DNA of 64,000 bases from Rhynchospora pubera (taxonomy: Eukaryota; Streptophyta; Magnoliopsida; Poales; Cyperaceae), in the NCBI GenBank assembly GCA_028095005.1, contig CM051462.1:87369846-87433845 (forward strand), given 5' to 3'. The notes beneath the pieces are model-generated. The model was not told where the DNA came from, ran no database searches, and saw only the letters and a list, made by a program, of their open reading frames with translations. Shown piece by piece: positions 47,886-59,880 of this stretch (position 1 is the stretch's first letter; each line of letters begins with the position of its first letter). Made by a program: the position numbers and the translations under genes.

Positions 47886-48173
47886 TGACTCTGCAGAGGG
47901 CAGATTAAATTTATTGGCCTGCACAAATCTCGACGAGCCCGACGTTAATCGCGGCATCTGTCGGACGGTTGGGATAAAAAGTCTGCCTCGTAGTCTCGTA
48001 CAGACTCAAAGGGTCTCTAATTTACGCTACCAAATAGAAATTACCAAACCAACCGTCGTCTCTGCTCGCCCTCCCTCTTCTCCGATTCTCTCGAACAAAT
48101 TGAGCTTTGAGCAAGGAACAGGAATAGGATCGCAATCCCATTTCATTTCACACTATAATCACAATCATAATCA

Positions 48174-51100
48174 ATGTCCCTTGATTCGGTGGTCCCCACC
48201 TCTCTCATCCGCCAGCTGCAGATCTCGCTCCGAGAAAGCTTCTCCCTCCCCTCCAGTGACCTCTCCACTGATCCCTCCAGTTCTCCCGCGCCACCAGGGC
48301 CTCCGCTCCCTTCCATCCAGGATGCCGTTGCCTCTCTCGACCCCACCTCGGATCCCTCCGCCCGCTGCGCCCGCTGCCGTGGAGGCCTTCTGTGTGGCGG
48401 ACTCTCCTCTCTCTGTGTCTACTGTGGGGACGGGTTCATGGGAGGAGGAGACACGCCGCCGCCTGAGATCTCCTTTCTGAACACCAATGCATACAAGCTG
48501 CTGCTTGAATCCCTCGGCTTCGATGGATCGGTCAGTTGATATTTTTTTTTTCTTTTTTTTTTGGGGAAAAACAATTTTACTTTTTCCCAAAAGAAAACAA
48601 AAAATGTAATTGTTAGCCTTATCTGGCATTATTTTATTTTCATGCAGGAAGCTGTTAACTTAGAGCCTGAATCGACTGAACCAAACAAAGAACGGGACCC
48701 ACCTAAGGCCGGAATGATATTATCTGACCTTCTGAACTTAAAACTGGTTTTTTCCCCGGTAAGAGTAAGTGCTACCAGTGCGGAAACCAAGACGGCCGCC
48801 GAACCTGGTTCAATTACACATGACCTGAATCTCTCAGGAATTAATGTTGATGCTGTTTTTAGAGAAACTAAGCAAGAGACGCCTCAAATTAAAATTACGA
48901 AAAGTACCCAAAATCAAGTACCCCAAACAAGTGGCACAAGTTCTTTTGCTAAGTGGGATGCTGATTTTGCACCCCAGCCAATTAACCCTCCAATACCAGT
49001 TCAGGTTAATCTCCCTGCTTCAGAAAATTTGGCAAAGGCCAACCTGAAAAGGGAGGTTTCTGAAATTGAAACTCAAGCTGATGAGGAACCCGATGATTGG
49101 CAAGATTTTACTGGTTCAAGGGCTGCTCATAACATGGATGATTCAGTACAAATGCCGGGACCCTCAGTAGAGAACAGAGAACCACTGAAAGCTGAAGGGG
49201 AGAAATCTTTTGGTTCAAAAGATGTTGCCAGCTCAGGCTTAGATCAAAGTGGATTATCAGACCCAGGAGACGAACCCAAAACCACTCCAAAAGATACTTT
49301 GCAAATGGAGACCAGAGAGGCATTAAATCCTGATGGCGAAGATGCATTTGGTGATTGGAATGCTTTCGCCAGCTCAAGTAGCGGTCAAGAAGGGTTACCA
49401 GGTGCAGGACTTGAACCTGAATTGGGCTTACCAGAACCAGTATCTGTAAAGAATGTAGAAGTAGAACCATTGAATCCTGAAGATGATATGTTTGGTGACT
49501 GGAGGAATTTTACTGATTCAGGTGTAGCTCAAAGTACATTACCAGTTACTGGAGAAAATGTTGCACCCATTTCAGGTGACTTATTTCCAGTAAACATTGA
49601 AAAGGAGACGGTCATTGTCGAAACAGCCAATGTCGATGACTCATTTGATGACTGGAAAGGTTTCACTGAATCTGGATTAAGTAAAAGCAGGCTATCTGAC
49701 CTGGACGAGAAATCCAAAACTAGCTTTTGGGACCCATCAACTCCAAAAAAAATAGAGGAAGGCAGTACAGAAACATTTAATGTTGGTGGTGGTGAACTTG
49801 TTGATGATTTTCCACATTTCACGTGTTCAGGGGTAGCTCAAATCGATTTGTTCGGTCCTGAAGTGGAAACCCAACCAAGTTCACAAGACCCCTTAAATCT
49901 GAAAGAAATTGAACCATCCAATAGTGCAGAGATGTTGCATGTTAAACTCAATGACTCTTTTAGTGATTGGAAAGATTTCACTAATTCAAATGCAGTGCAA
50001 CCAAGGTTATGGAATGATGGAGAAAGTGCTGAACCTATGTCAGGGGACCTGTTCCCAATAAGCACCACAGAACAACCATCTAATGATATTGGAGCATCAA
50101 ATGTAGTTGATGTCGACTCATTTGATGATTGGAATGATTTCACCAGTTCAAGTGCAGTTCAACCCAGGATACAGAATAATGGTGAAATAGCTGATTCTAT
50201 ATCAGGGGACCCGTTACCAATAAGCACCACGGAACAACCATCTAATAATGTTGGAACATCAAATCCAGTTGATGATGACTCATTTGATGATTGGAATGAT
50301 TTCACCAGTTCTAGTGCAGTTGATGCATTACCTGACTCACGAGACAAAAATGAACCTGCCCTTGGAAATTCCTCAGAAAACTTTGGTGCATGGCCTATGG
50401 TTGGTGCTGAGTCAAAGAAAGATAGTGACAGTACTGATTTATGGTCTGCTGGTGTCAATGGAGGGGTACCAAATAGTGTATCTAACAATAGTGGAAATAC
50501 AGACTTATCTGATGGTTGGCTTGATATTATGAGCCCGAGTCAAGTAACAGGAACAGGTTTGAAAGAAGGGGTGAAAATTAATGATGGTGACAAAGGCTTG
50601 TCTGACAATTGGTTGGATTTTGTTGGACTTGCGGGGCCGACAAAAACTAAATCTGAAAAGGTGGATCTTGAAAACAATAATCCTGATGACTTGTTTGAGG
50701 ATTGGCCATTCACGGGCTCAAGCCAATCAGTGAAGCCACATTCTAATCTAATTGAAAAGAATTCCAAAGTTGGGGAACTTAAGGATGAGAAGTTATCTGA
50801 GGATTGGCTAGATTTTAGTGGCTCTGGTGAATTGAAAGAATGTATCAAGTCTGAGAATAACAGTACATCGGATGGCTGGTTGAATTTTAGTGGTGCAGTT
50901 GATGTAAAGGGACCTGAGAGTAAGAGTTTGTCAGAGAATTGGCAAGGTTCTACTAGTGCAGGTCATGTAGCAGCACCACACAATACCCAAGATATTGATT
51001 TTGGGGATTTCGTTCAGTCAAGTTCTTCTGCGACCCCAACAAACGATGTAAATTTAGACAGGTAAAAGATAAAAAGGAATAGAAAAGGATAAAAGTGGCA

Positions 51101-51850
51101 ACCTGATATCTTCGTTCTGTACCCTTCAGGCCTAGTACTGCTGCCAGTTACTGTAGTTTGGTACCTACTGCTCTATTACAAACCAGACAGGAGTTTCTTT
51201 ATGTGGGCCACTCTGTTCAGTAGTTGAATCACAGCTTTTTGTTGTGTTTCAGTGGAACTCTAAAAAGCCTAACTCATTACTCTTTTAAAGTCCCCATATC
51301 CAAATCTGTATCTGTTTCTGAAAATTTAAAGTGGATATGGCTAAAATTTGACCATTTTCTATTTGTACGATCCATTTTCACTCCTATCGGTAACTTTAAA
51401 TTAACTGAACATAAAATATTGTTTGGTTTGTAATTGCTTCCTAAGGTAGCTGTGAAAATAACCTCAATAATATGCCAAAGGGAAAGCAGTAAATACATTA
51501 TGATACTGGAACATACAATCATGGTATAAAATTATCAGAACAGTGAACAATTGTTTCAAAACATTCAGTGTTGAATGACCATGGATGTGTTGCTCTTGAA
51601 TCAAATTTGTCAATGCCCTAAATCTTTAAATTTTTCAATCTACCCATGCAGTTTAAATGGAGTGCATTCAGATCCCTTCTCAATTCTGACAACACCTAGC
51701 AATAGCATGCTGTATCCAAGTTCAAATGCAAATGGGGATTCAAAAACCGGAAATGTGGATGATATCCAAAAGTACCTATCTCAAATGAGTGATCTATCAT
51801 TTATGCTGAAGGACGAACTATCAATTCCAGACAAGTTTGGTTCAAAGTGA
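48174..51850 (+). CDS. Plant-specific zinc-ribbon protein with acidic Trp/Phe repeats, 3 exons, 989 aa
   Basis: Exons 48174-48530, 48648-51061 and 51652-51850, phases consistent; the last exon ends 'IPDKFGSK'. The N-terminal part starts 'VPTSLIRQLQISLRESFSLP' and has C65-x2-C68 and C81-x2-C84, a small zinc ribbon; I believe this is the plant DUF7815-type family ('dentin sialophosphoprotein-like' annotations), but that is from memory. Exon 2 encodes about fifteen copies of an acidic motif of the form (D/E/S)DW-x-x-F-(T/S)-x-S between about residues 268 and 900 ('DDWQDFTGS', 'DDWNDFTSS', 'SEDWLDFSGS'), ending in 'DIDFGDFVQS'. The rest is low-complexity and probably disordered. Such W/F motifs resemble peptides that bind adaptor ear domains in vesicle coats, e.g. 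in animal synergin-gamma. Function is not established. Confidence 0.82.
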
Positions 51851-53330
51851 TCTTGTGTATTTAAGTCTGCTGCCAAGTTGAATCCTTTTTTTTATTTCAA
51901 CTTCAGGATGTGATTCCCTTTTAGAGCTGGTTTTAAATTTGTTCTCTTATTTCTTTTTTTATGGGTGTGTGATCATTTTTTTCTATTCAAATAGCATATG
52001 CTGTTGGCATGCGTTGCAACTTTTTAGTCTGTAAAAGGGGTTTCTAATTTTGATATGATGCTTGTAATATTGTTTTTGAAAACGGATTTTTGATGTATAT
52101 TCAGAGTATTGAACTTGTCTTGCAGAAGCTCTCTCTTTTTTGTATAGAAATTCTGGAGCCCAGTTTGTGTAAAAGGGTGATTTCAGCTCTGTGATGTGTT
52201 GTATAGACGAGCGTGTTAGTAATCTGATATTCTGGTCTCGAGCAAACCAAAAGTAATTTTCTTTGAAATGATCATTTTGATCAACAAAGCAGATTCTAAA
52301 AAGCGAATACCTGTTGCGGGTAGTGTGATCCTGGCAGTAACTAGTTACAATTTACTATTTCCTTCTTATCCTTCAAGATAAGTTTCTATTTTATTATTTT
52401 TTATTTTAGTTTTCTAATTTATTTGCTCTCTTGACAAAATAGTAGGAAAATTACAGTGTGTGAGTGTAAAAATAAAAAATAAAAAAAGACCGGAATTTGG
52501 AGAGGTTTACATGCGTTTAGGGCTGCAAAATGGTCAAAACAGTAGGGAAATTAGGGTTTTTGTTAACCGTTTCGTTTTGGACGAAACCATCGAAATCAAT
52601 GAAATTTTGGTGATTTACACATGGACGAAACTGTTTTATTGTTTCGTTAACCGTTTCATTTTTGAAACGCAATCATATTTCTTGGTCGTGTCGTTTCATT
52701 TCGTCCAAACGAAACGAAATAACGGTTGAAACGGCTTCCTTTTTCAGCCCTACACTCGTTTTAGCTTAAATCATATATTATGATCTATGACATTAATTTT
52801 CTAAATTATAAGTAAATTGTCAGGGTCTAATCCCAATACAGTGTTTTTTCTGTAATGATGATCACAAAAATTCTAATTAAACATCAAACCATCAGGATGT
52901 ACAACAGTGTGTATGGAAAACTGGTGGTGGTGACTCTATGCATCATGGCCTTTTTCGTCGAAATTATCGTAAATTGACAAATTTAATTTAACCAACCTAA
53001 TCTACATATAGAAATCTTCTAACAAACTAAATTTTACAATTTTTAGATTTTATCACTTTTTTTTATTTTTTAAAACTTATAATTTTTGGAATATTCTAAA
53101 TAGTAGTTTCTTCTAAAAATGACAGGTTTTAAAAAAATTCGAAAAAAAATATTAATAAAATTTTAAAAATGATAAAAAATTGTTTGTTAGGAAATTTCAA
53201 TAACTAGAATAAATTGATTAAATTAGATTTGTTAATTTGTAAAAATTCTGACAAAAAAAAAAACCGTAATGCATTGAAAGACCTATGCATCACGGTGCAT
53301 ATTAAACTTCCTCATCTCTTTTTTTAAGAA
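51851..53330. other. Intergenic, includes a hAT MITE
   Basis: 3' flank of the W/F-repeat gene (T-rich, to about 52,200), then AT-rich sequence. Only the MITE at 52,518-52,752 is recognisable. A weak inverted pair 'aaattgacaaatttaatttaacc' and 'tgattaaattagatttgttaattt' (52,972 and 53,214) may mark another small element. Confidence 0.4.
52518..52752. mobile_element. Non-autonomous hAT-type MITE, 235 bp
   Basis: The ends are TAGGGCTGCAAAATGG and the complement of TAGGGCTGAAAAAGG. The interior is 'gttaaccgtttcgttttgg' and 'cgaaacgaaataacggttgaaac' repeats. Flanks CATGCGTT and CACTCGTT match 6 of 8. Same family as 43,877-44,148. Confidence 0.75.
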
Positions 53331-55710
53331 AAAGAGCAAATATTTCTGAGTTGAAAGCTAACTACTGCAATATGCGAAGGCTTATTACCATCCTCATCTG
53401 TAAGATTTATCACATCTTTGCAGCCAGGATGATATCGAAACAGCTTTTTTTCAAGTCTATAAACGGGCCTTTAGTGAACTCTCCCCACAAACGCCTCCAT
53501 ATGACTTACGTGGAAAAATTGGCCAGCCTATTGAACTTCATGTTCTACAGCAGTCTTTCACAAACGATGAAATAAAAAAAGTTGTCTTCTCTCTACCAAA
53601 TGACAAAACTTCGGGGCCTGATAGATGGCCTGCGGAATTCTTTAAACATTTTTGGAAAGTGATCAAAGAAGATGTTTTTCGGGTGGCTCATGCTTTTAGC
53701 AATAATTCTCTTGATATTTGGAGACTTAATCTCGGTGTTATTTCCTTAGTTTCGAAAAGGAAAGATGCTATACTAACAAATCATTACAGACCAATAAGTG
53801 TCATTAACATCTTGATTAAAATTATTTGCAAACTTCTAGCGGATAGGCTAATGCCGTATATGGCAAACTTAGTAAGCCCACTTCAAACGGCTTTCACAAA
53901 AGGCAGATCGATAATGGAGTCATTTATGATGACAAGAGAGCTTGTATTTTTTTTAAAAAGAATAAAGTTCCGGCAATTTTGTACAAGGTAGACTTTGCTA
54001 AAGCATTTGATACGGTTTCTTGGACGTTCTTGGTCAATGTCTTAGTGGATAGAGGTTTTCCACCGCTTTGGTGTGGCTGGATCCTAAATCTACTCAAGTC
54101 ATCTGCCTCAGTTCTAAAAATTAATGGTAAGCTAACTGACCGATTCATGCATAAAAGAGGGCTAAGACAGGGGGATCCTCTCTCACCTCTTTTGTTTATT
54201 TTAGTAGCTGACGCTTTGCAAAGTTTCTTATCAAATGCAAGTACTTTGCTCTCAGGGCCGATCATTATCCCACCAAAGACCTTACAATTTGCAGATGATA
54301 CCATAATCCTCATGGAGGCTTTGCCGCGCAACATGAGAGTTGTTTCCTCAATCTTGTCTCATTTCTCACAGCTTTCAGGACTAAGTGTAAATAGTCAGAA
54401 ATCTGTATTTGTTCCGATTGCAATGTCAGAACATAAAATACAAATGGCCAAGGAAATTCTTCTTTGTGCTGCTAAGGAGTTTCCAATAACTTACCTTGGT
54501 CTTCCTCTGTCCTTCAGGAAACCAAAAAAGATTCACTATCTTTCCCTGGTCCAATCACTGCATGATAAGTTGCAAGGATGGAAGTCTAAGTTCTTATCTC
54601 TTGGAGGTCACCTAGTTATGATCAAGGCGGAACTTGCAGCAATGCCCTTGCACTACATGCAAGTCCTAAAACTACCTAAATGGTTGCTGAACCAGATAGA
54701 CAAGATATGTTGAGCATTCTTGTGGAAAGGATCAGCTACATGCCAAGCTGGACGATGCCTAGTAAACTGGGACAAGTGTTGTCTCCCAAAACAGTGTGGA
54801 GGGTTGGGCATATTACACCTCCAGACACAAAATGATGCTCTACTACTTAAATGGCTATGGAAGCTCACAGCAGAGAGGGGTTCGACTTGGTCGTGTCTAA
54901 TCCACACACTTTATGGCTCACTGGACTTAGAAGCCCTATCAGCCTCTGATAAGACTTCATATGGATTAAGGGACATCCTACTATTGAAACAAACGTTCTT
55001 TTCCTCTATTAAAGTTCGGTCTGGTGAGGACATGCCGCAATGGAGTTGGACAAAGGACGGTTCTTTTACGTCTAAGAGTGCTTATCTTCTCATGCGGGAT
55101 TCGGGTATGAGATCTTTCTATCATAAACACATTTGGAAAACCAAAGCACCGTTGAAAGTAAAGATTTTCTTCTGGATTACAATGTTGGACAGATTATTAA
55201 CACGTGACAACATGTACCGTAAAGAATGGACGGTTGACAGGGAGTGTGTGTTATGCCATAACACTTATGAAACAAGTTTGCACATGTTTGTTTACTGCAC
55301 CTTTGCGCAGTACGTATGGGATTGTTTCATCAATCCTGGTTCTTCTCTAATTTTGGATGGAAAACTAAGTGACGTCTGGCTAAATAATAGGCAACTTCTG
55401 GAAACAAGCTACAAGGATAATATAGACACGGTTTGGATGGCGGGCATATGGAACATCTGGAAGATGAGATGCTCCGTAATCTTCGAAAGAGTTCAGCCAA
55501 ACGCCGACGAAGCAATCAGGCAGACGATTAAAGACTGTAAAGCATGAATCTCCTACTGTTGATATTAATTTCTAATTACAAGATGTACAGACAGTATAGG
55601 ATTGTACTTTGTGCCGTCTGAGGGAGTTCCTTCCTGTAGTACTTGTATTTTTTTTCTTTTTTTCTTTCTAAACTTTTACCGAAAATTTTTGGTTCAATAA
55701 AATTTGTAGG
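53330..55710 (+). pseudogene. 5'-truncated L1-type LINE (reverse transcriptase and zf-RVT)
   Basis: The 'NDKTSGPDRWPAEFFKHFW' block (about 53,600) opens the plant L1 reverse transcriptase. It continues with 'HYRPISVINILIKIICKLLA' (53,785), 'FTKGRSIMESF', the first catalytic Asp in 'VDFAKAFDTVSW' (53,985), 'LRQGDPLSPLLF' and the catalytic 'QFADDTIIL' (54,290). After this come the 'LGGHLVMIKAELAAMPLHY' segment and a zf-RVT domain ('HIWKTKAPLKVKIFFW', 'CVLCHNTYETSLHMF', about 55,130-55,320). A frameshift near 53,980 and a TGA at 54,711-54,713 break the frame; endonuclease and ORF1 are missing. The 3' end is near 55,710 without a clear poly(A). It lies in the same direction as the upstream gene, about 1.5 kb away. 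Confidence 0.85.
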
Positions 55711-56272
55711 AAAACTATCGTCTACCTACCTATTTTTGAAGATTTATCACATCTGCAATTCTGCGTTGGCCCCTTCGCAGACTAACATGGGTTTCACATA
55801 ACATATTTTAATTATCTTAGTGCTATGAATAAACATTTTTTTCCTTTTTTTTCCCCAATATGTAGGCCTAAACAACTTTGAATAAACATTTATGATTTGG
55901 CTAAACATTTATAATTATTTATAATAATTCTAAGTAACTTCGTTTAAAAAATTACACCATATAGAACATAAGTTCTATAGAAATTAATATGATTTACCAA
56001 ATAATTGTGTGCAATAATCGAAACATATTAAAAGCTAAAAGGGGTTGTGTTACAATTAGGAGGCACTTCTCCTAATTTCTATTGACAAAAGTACCAAAAA
56101 AGGATACATATCATTTCCCATTGTTGAATGGAAGATCATACAATAAGCTGACTTCTGGTCTAGGTGCAAAAAAAAAAAAAAAAAACTGGATTGATATCCC
56201 TAGCATTACAAAATATCAAACTAAATTCACATATTCACTCTACTAATCCCAAGCTAAAGTACTGCTCATCAA
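55711..56272. other. Intergenic
   Basis: AT-rich; an A-run at 56,167-56,185. Likely the 3' flank of the small minus-strand gene. Confidence 0.4.
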
Positions 56273-56647
56273 TTAACCAGATCCTTGGTCTTCAGGTGGC
56301 GGTGAAACATCACGTGGTGAATCCTCCTTTGGCTCATCACCAGTGGCCTCATCATCAGTCTCAGTTCCATCCTCGTTTGGCGATGTTCCAGGTGTGCCCT
56401 TTATACCAGGGTTGAGACCACCGAACTTCTGAATAGGGGAGTTGCCGGGTGGGGGCTCGAGTGGCGGTGGATTGTCTACCTTGCCATACTGCTGTTTGGA
56501 TGGAGATTCCTGGTCTTTGTCAGACTCTGCATGAAGTAAAGGGTGTAGAGAGGTTATTGCTCTTATACAGAGAGATGGAATTTGAAAAGGGAAGTTTGTA
56601 GATGGGTGCTTTGTTTTAAGAATTTTGGCAAGTTTTGTTAGAGACAT
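56273..56647 (-). CDS. Small Pro/acidic-rich protein of unknown function, 124 aa
   Basis: Single open frame from ATG 56,647. The first 40 residues are basic and Ser/Thr/Lys-rich with a hydrophobic stretch ('SLCIRAITSLHPLLHA'), which could be an organellar targeting peptide. The rest is hydrophilic: 'NPPPLEPPPGNSP', then an acidic C-terminus ('DGTETDDEATGDEPKED', ending 'PPPEDQGSG'). A TATA box (TATAAA read on the minus strand) sits about 65 bp upstream, supporting a real gene. I do not recognise the family. CTTCATGCAG at codons 38-41 could be a cryptic splice acceptor, so the N-terminus is less certain than the C-terminus. Same strand as RMD5, with about 830 bp between the RMD5 stop and this ATG. 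Confidence 0.5.
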   Translation of the reverse strand: MSLTKLAKILKTKHPSTNFPFQIPSLCIRAITSLHPLLHAESDKDQESPSKQQYGKVDNPPPLEPPPGNSPIQKFGGLNPGIKGTPGTSPNEDGTETDDEATGDEPKEDSPRDVSPPPEDQGSG

Positions 56648-56709
56648 CTCTCTCTACCTTAAAATGGAACTCTATCCTCTCCCAACCGAGCAAGGAAACT
56701 ATCGAGGCA

Positions 56710-56715
56710 TTTATA
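56710..56715 (-). promoter_or_regulatory. TATA box of the small Pro-rich gene
   Basis: TATAAA on the minus strand (context GTATAAATGC), 63-68 bp upstream of the ATG at 56,647. Confidence 0.5.
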
Positions 56716-56868
56716 CTAACGAGTAGAAGCGGTGGAGGTATTGTGTATGCGTCAGTAAGTTGCACGCGTCAAGAGTCAACAAGGAACCGAAAGGCATTTA
56801 TATTTGATGTCTATTACTTCACATGCTGCTATCTCGGTACCAAACTACCAGGCCTCATAAATGCTTGA

Positions 56869-57472
56869 ACCAGAGTTTTGTCATACACATTTGTGCGATC
56901 TAGATAATTGATTAACTCCATAAATATCAGACGGCGAATATAAAAACCATAATTCGTGGTTTTCATCTGGGTTGCATCCGAAATCTTCGTTGCAGTAGTT
57001 TTTAAAAGGCCTTGACATTTAAAGGCTAAGGATACAAAAAAAATATATATATAAGAGGAAATTTCAGCATTGCTTACATATGAGGTAGCCTCGTATTGAA
57101 ATAATTCTCGATTATTTTAACTGTTCACATATGATTTAGATAAAACAATATAAGAACTATTCAAAATACAAACACTGCAACACAGACAACAGTAAGCTTG
57201 GAGGATCTGCAGTCCAAGGAAGGGAAAATTCCAATTATTAACGAGATGTTACGATACATACCAGAATCTGACATCTACACAGCAACATAAATAAGCAACA
57301 GAGCGTTCCCCGGTTTTCACCAAACACAACACATGAAACCAACTAAACGAGAATTTTACACACCAAAGACTATGCACAAGTTTTTCACATTTCCCTGTTA
57401 ATCCCACCTGAAAGCTAAAAAGAAATACCCAAACAGAGAAAAACCAAATTACAGCCATCCTATCATCCAAAT
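56869..57472. other. Intergenic between the small gene and RMD5, includes the RMD5 3' UTR
   Basis: No ORF with a family signal. The 3' UTR of the RMD5 gene (minus) should occupy the part nearest 57,472. Confidence 0.4.
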
Positions 57473-58618
57473 TCAGAAATAAAGCTGCCTGCACTGTGCA
57501 ACAGTCCCTTCCTGGGGACAATACGGGCACTTGAACGCACGAGTGCTGTTCTTTGACAGCTTGAGTATGCTCTGCCGGGACAACACGTGGCCACAGGGCA
57601 TCAGCATCGGTGGGTTCTCCTCACTCCCCTGCTCCCGTAGCACGGGGCACACAAACACAGAGTGGAACTGGTACTCCTTGGGCAGATCAAGCGGCACCGG
57701 CAACTGCTTCATCTCCTGCCACTCCTGCTTCTTCGCCTGCATCACTGACGCCAGCTTCAGCAGTGTCGGCAGACCCTCTGCTCCTGCTGCCACTGTAACT
57801 GCCAATGGGCTCTCATGTGACTGCCCCATCAGCCCACAGAACTGACGAACCAGTTCGCTTTCTAGTTCTTTCCATTGAGACGGTGAGGAGAGATCCCCAT
57901 ATGGGGATTGGTCAAGCCGATTTTCCCAAAGGAGGCATGCGAATACTTTCTGTATCTCAGCCTGGTGTTCATTGGCCCAGGGGGACAAGTGGGCCCGCGC
58001 ATACTTCAAGGCTTCGCCTTTTTTGCCAGCTTTCAGCATCTCAATGAATTGGAGCTCATGGAGCTTGAGTTCAAGAGACGAGCCATATCGAAGGAGTTTG
58101 TCACGGTTCTTTGTGACCCAAGCTAGCGCAGGCCCAAGGTCACGGGATTGTCTCATGGCCTGGAGGATTGAGTGCATTTCTAAGAAAGGGGATTTGAGAA
58201 TGTCAGACTCTGACACTTGGGCCTCACTTGAAAACCTATCTCCTATCTCAAACTGGCCCTGCCGGTAGAAATGGGATGCAATGATCTCATTTATGGTGGC
58301 GGTATCCATCTCGACATCTCGGTAAGCCTTGGAGATGTCAGAATGGAAGGTTTTTTCCAACAGCTTTGTATACTTAGCAATCGCAAGGTTAAGTTCCTTT
58401 TGGCACCCCTCAAACTGGGCAACAGGGGTGATTTCGTCAATTTGGGCTTTTAGTTGGGCTAAAACGGCAGATTGATCCAAGTTGCCGTCTTGGAGCTTGG
58501 TAATAGCAAGTTCAATTTCTTTAATGAGTTGGTCAATAATTTCTTGAGATCGAGATGCATATTGCTTTTGTTTCTCTTCCACCCGATCAAATGATTCTCT
58601 TATTGTGTCAACATCCAT
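57473..58618 (-). CDS. RMD5: RMD5/GID2-like E3 ubiquitin ligase subunit, 381 aa
   Basis: A single coding exon from ATG 58,618. The order is an N-terminal coiled region, a LisH motif (about 105-137, 'TINEIIASHFYRQGQFEIGDRF'), a CTLH domain (about 144-210, 'ALAWVTKNRDKLLRYGSSLELKLHELQFIEML'), a CRA-type helical region, and a C-terminal degenerate Gid-type RING: C324 ('CPVLREQG'), C342 and H344 ('MPCGHVLS'), C364 and C367 ('FKCPYCPQEG'). This is the architecture of yeast Gid2/Rmd5, human RMND5A/B and plant RMD5, the catalytic RING partner of MAEA/GID9 in the cytosolic/nuclear CTLH (GID) ubiquitin ligase. The length matches the plant family. There is a leader intron (about 58,638-59,772). Intact; no defects seen. 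Confidence 0.95.
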   Translation of the reverse strand: MDVDTIRESFDRVEEKQKQYASRSQEIIDQLIKEIELAITKLQDGNLDQSAVLAQLKAQIDEITPVAQFEGCQKELNLAIAKYTKLLEKTFHSDISKAYRDVEMDTATINEIIASHFYRQGQFEIGDRFSSEAQVSESDILKSPFLEMHSILQAMRQSRDLGPALAWVTKNRDKLLRYGSSLELKLHELQFIEMLKAGKKGEALKYARAHLSPWANEHQAEIQKVFACLLWENRLDQSPYGDLSSPSQWKELESELVRQFCGLMGQSHESPLAVTVAAGAEGLPTLLKLASVMQAKKQEWQEMKQLPVPLDLPKEYQFHSVFVCPVLREQGSEENPPMLMPCGHVLSRQSILKLSKNSTRAFKCPYCPQEGTVAQCRQLYF

Positions 58619-58637
58619 TTTTTATTGGTTATACCCT

Positions 58638-59772
58638 GCAAAATCTGCATTTTGAATATAATATATTGTCAAATGCATGAATATAGAAGAAAATTATACA
58701 GATCCTCTGAAACCTAATTGGTACACTAACAATTTGTAGCTTAAGCCTCAATTGATCCTTGGTTCTTTCTAGCAACCCTAATTATCATGATTTCTAAAGG
58801 GAAAAATATGAGACTTAAATGGCCTCCTCCCCAAATAATTGCATTAAAAATATAACCTGTCAAAATTATTTTCACAGATAATCCTAAGTAATTCGTAAAA
58901 ATCATTTATGGCATGGTCCTAATATAACAAGCTAAGAATAAAGTGGAAGTCAAAACTTCAGGCCTAAGAATGCAATTTGCTTAAAACCAAGCACAAGAAA
59001 TTAAATGATACAGCTATGGTATCAGATGAGATAACTAGGTGTTGCACACAACGAATCACAAGTGGCATATAAATGCTTTGCAATGAACAACATGCTTAAA
59101 TGCCTTCGTGCTTTGTTGTCTTTCTAGTATTTTATAGAAGTAGGAATAATGTGCTCGAACTAAAGCTAGTGAATACAGGAGATAATATCCAAATATCAAA
59201 AAATGCTTGAAACCTACTATGCTAAATGGTACATCTTTTGTTTTTCTCTCATAATAAGCATACAGAAAGATCAAACAAATACATCATGATGGTATGGGAG
59301 GACTGAAGATCACATTAACTCAGTGCAAATCATTGTCGGTACCCACTAAATAGGCGCCATGCCAAAAATAACGAAGAGTAGGACTTAAGAAAAATTAATC
59401 TATGAACTAGAAGACAGTTACGAAAACAATATCTACAGAAATATAAATTACTAAACCAGATTTTAAGGTTTAACTGGGTCTGATTTAAGCTTTAATTCAT
59501 CAAAAAAAAAAAAAAAAGTTGAGTCAGATCTAATTGGAAGTTTGGGTGACACATAATGGAATAGTGGAGCCACTATCTATCAATGAGAATTGGTGAAAGT
59601 ATGGTGGCATATTTTGGATCAAAGTGAAAATGGGAACACCTCACTTTTGAAACCTATACATGAAATAATTCTCAAGGAATTGAAAACCAGTAGTCCGATA
59701 GTACCAAACCCTGTTCTAGGTCTGAATCGTTAATAATTGGGGCAAAATAAAATAAAAGAGAAAAAGAGGCGA
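58638..59772 (-). other. Leader intron of the RMD5 gene
   Basis: On the minus strand an acceptor 'gattttgcag' precedes 'ggtataaccaataaaaa' and the RMD5 ATG, and a donor 'CCAG/gttcgcc' lies at about 59,772. No coding ORF is inside. Long first introns in plant untranslated leaders often enhance expression. Confidence 0.6.
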
Positions 59773-59844
59773 ACCTGGTTTCTGTTCCGCAAATCTAGGG
59801 TTCCTCGACTTGTCTTCTACAAAGGAGCTAGGGTTTCGCGCCTC

Positions 59845-59880
<36 letters not shown>

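Noticed and set aside
48561..48647. Upstream extension of the W/F-repeat exon giving an 834-codon open frame
   Set aside because: This stretch is the T-rich intron; the zinc-ribbon exon 48,174-48,530 splices to 48,648 with clean GT-AG borders.
57531..58453. Several plus-strand open frames
   Set aside because: They are antisense shadows of the RMD5 coding exon.
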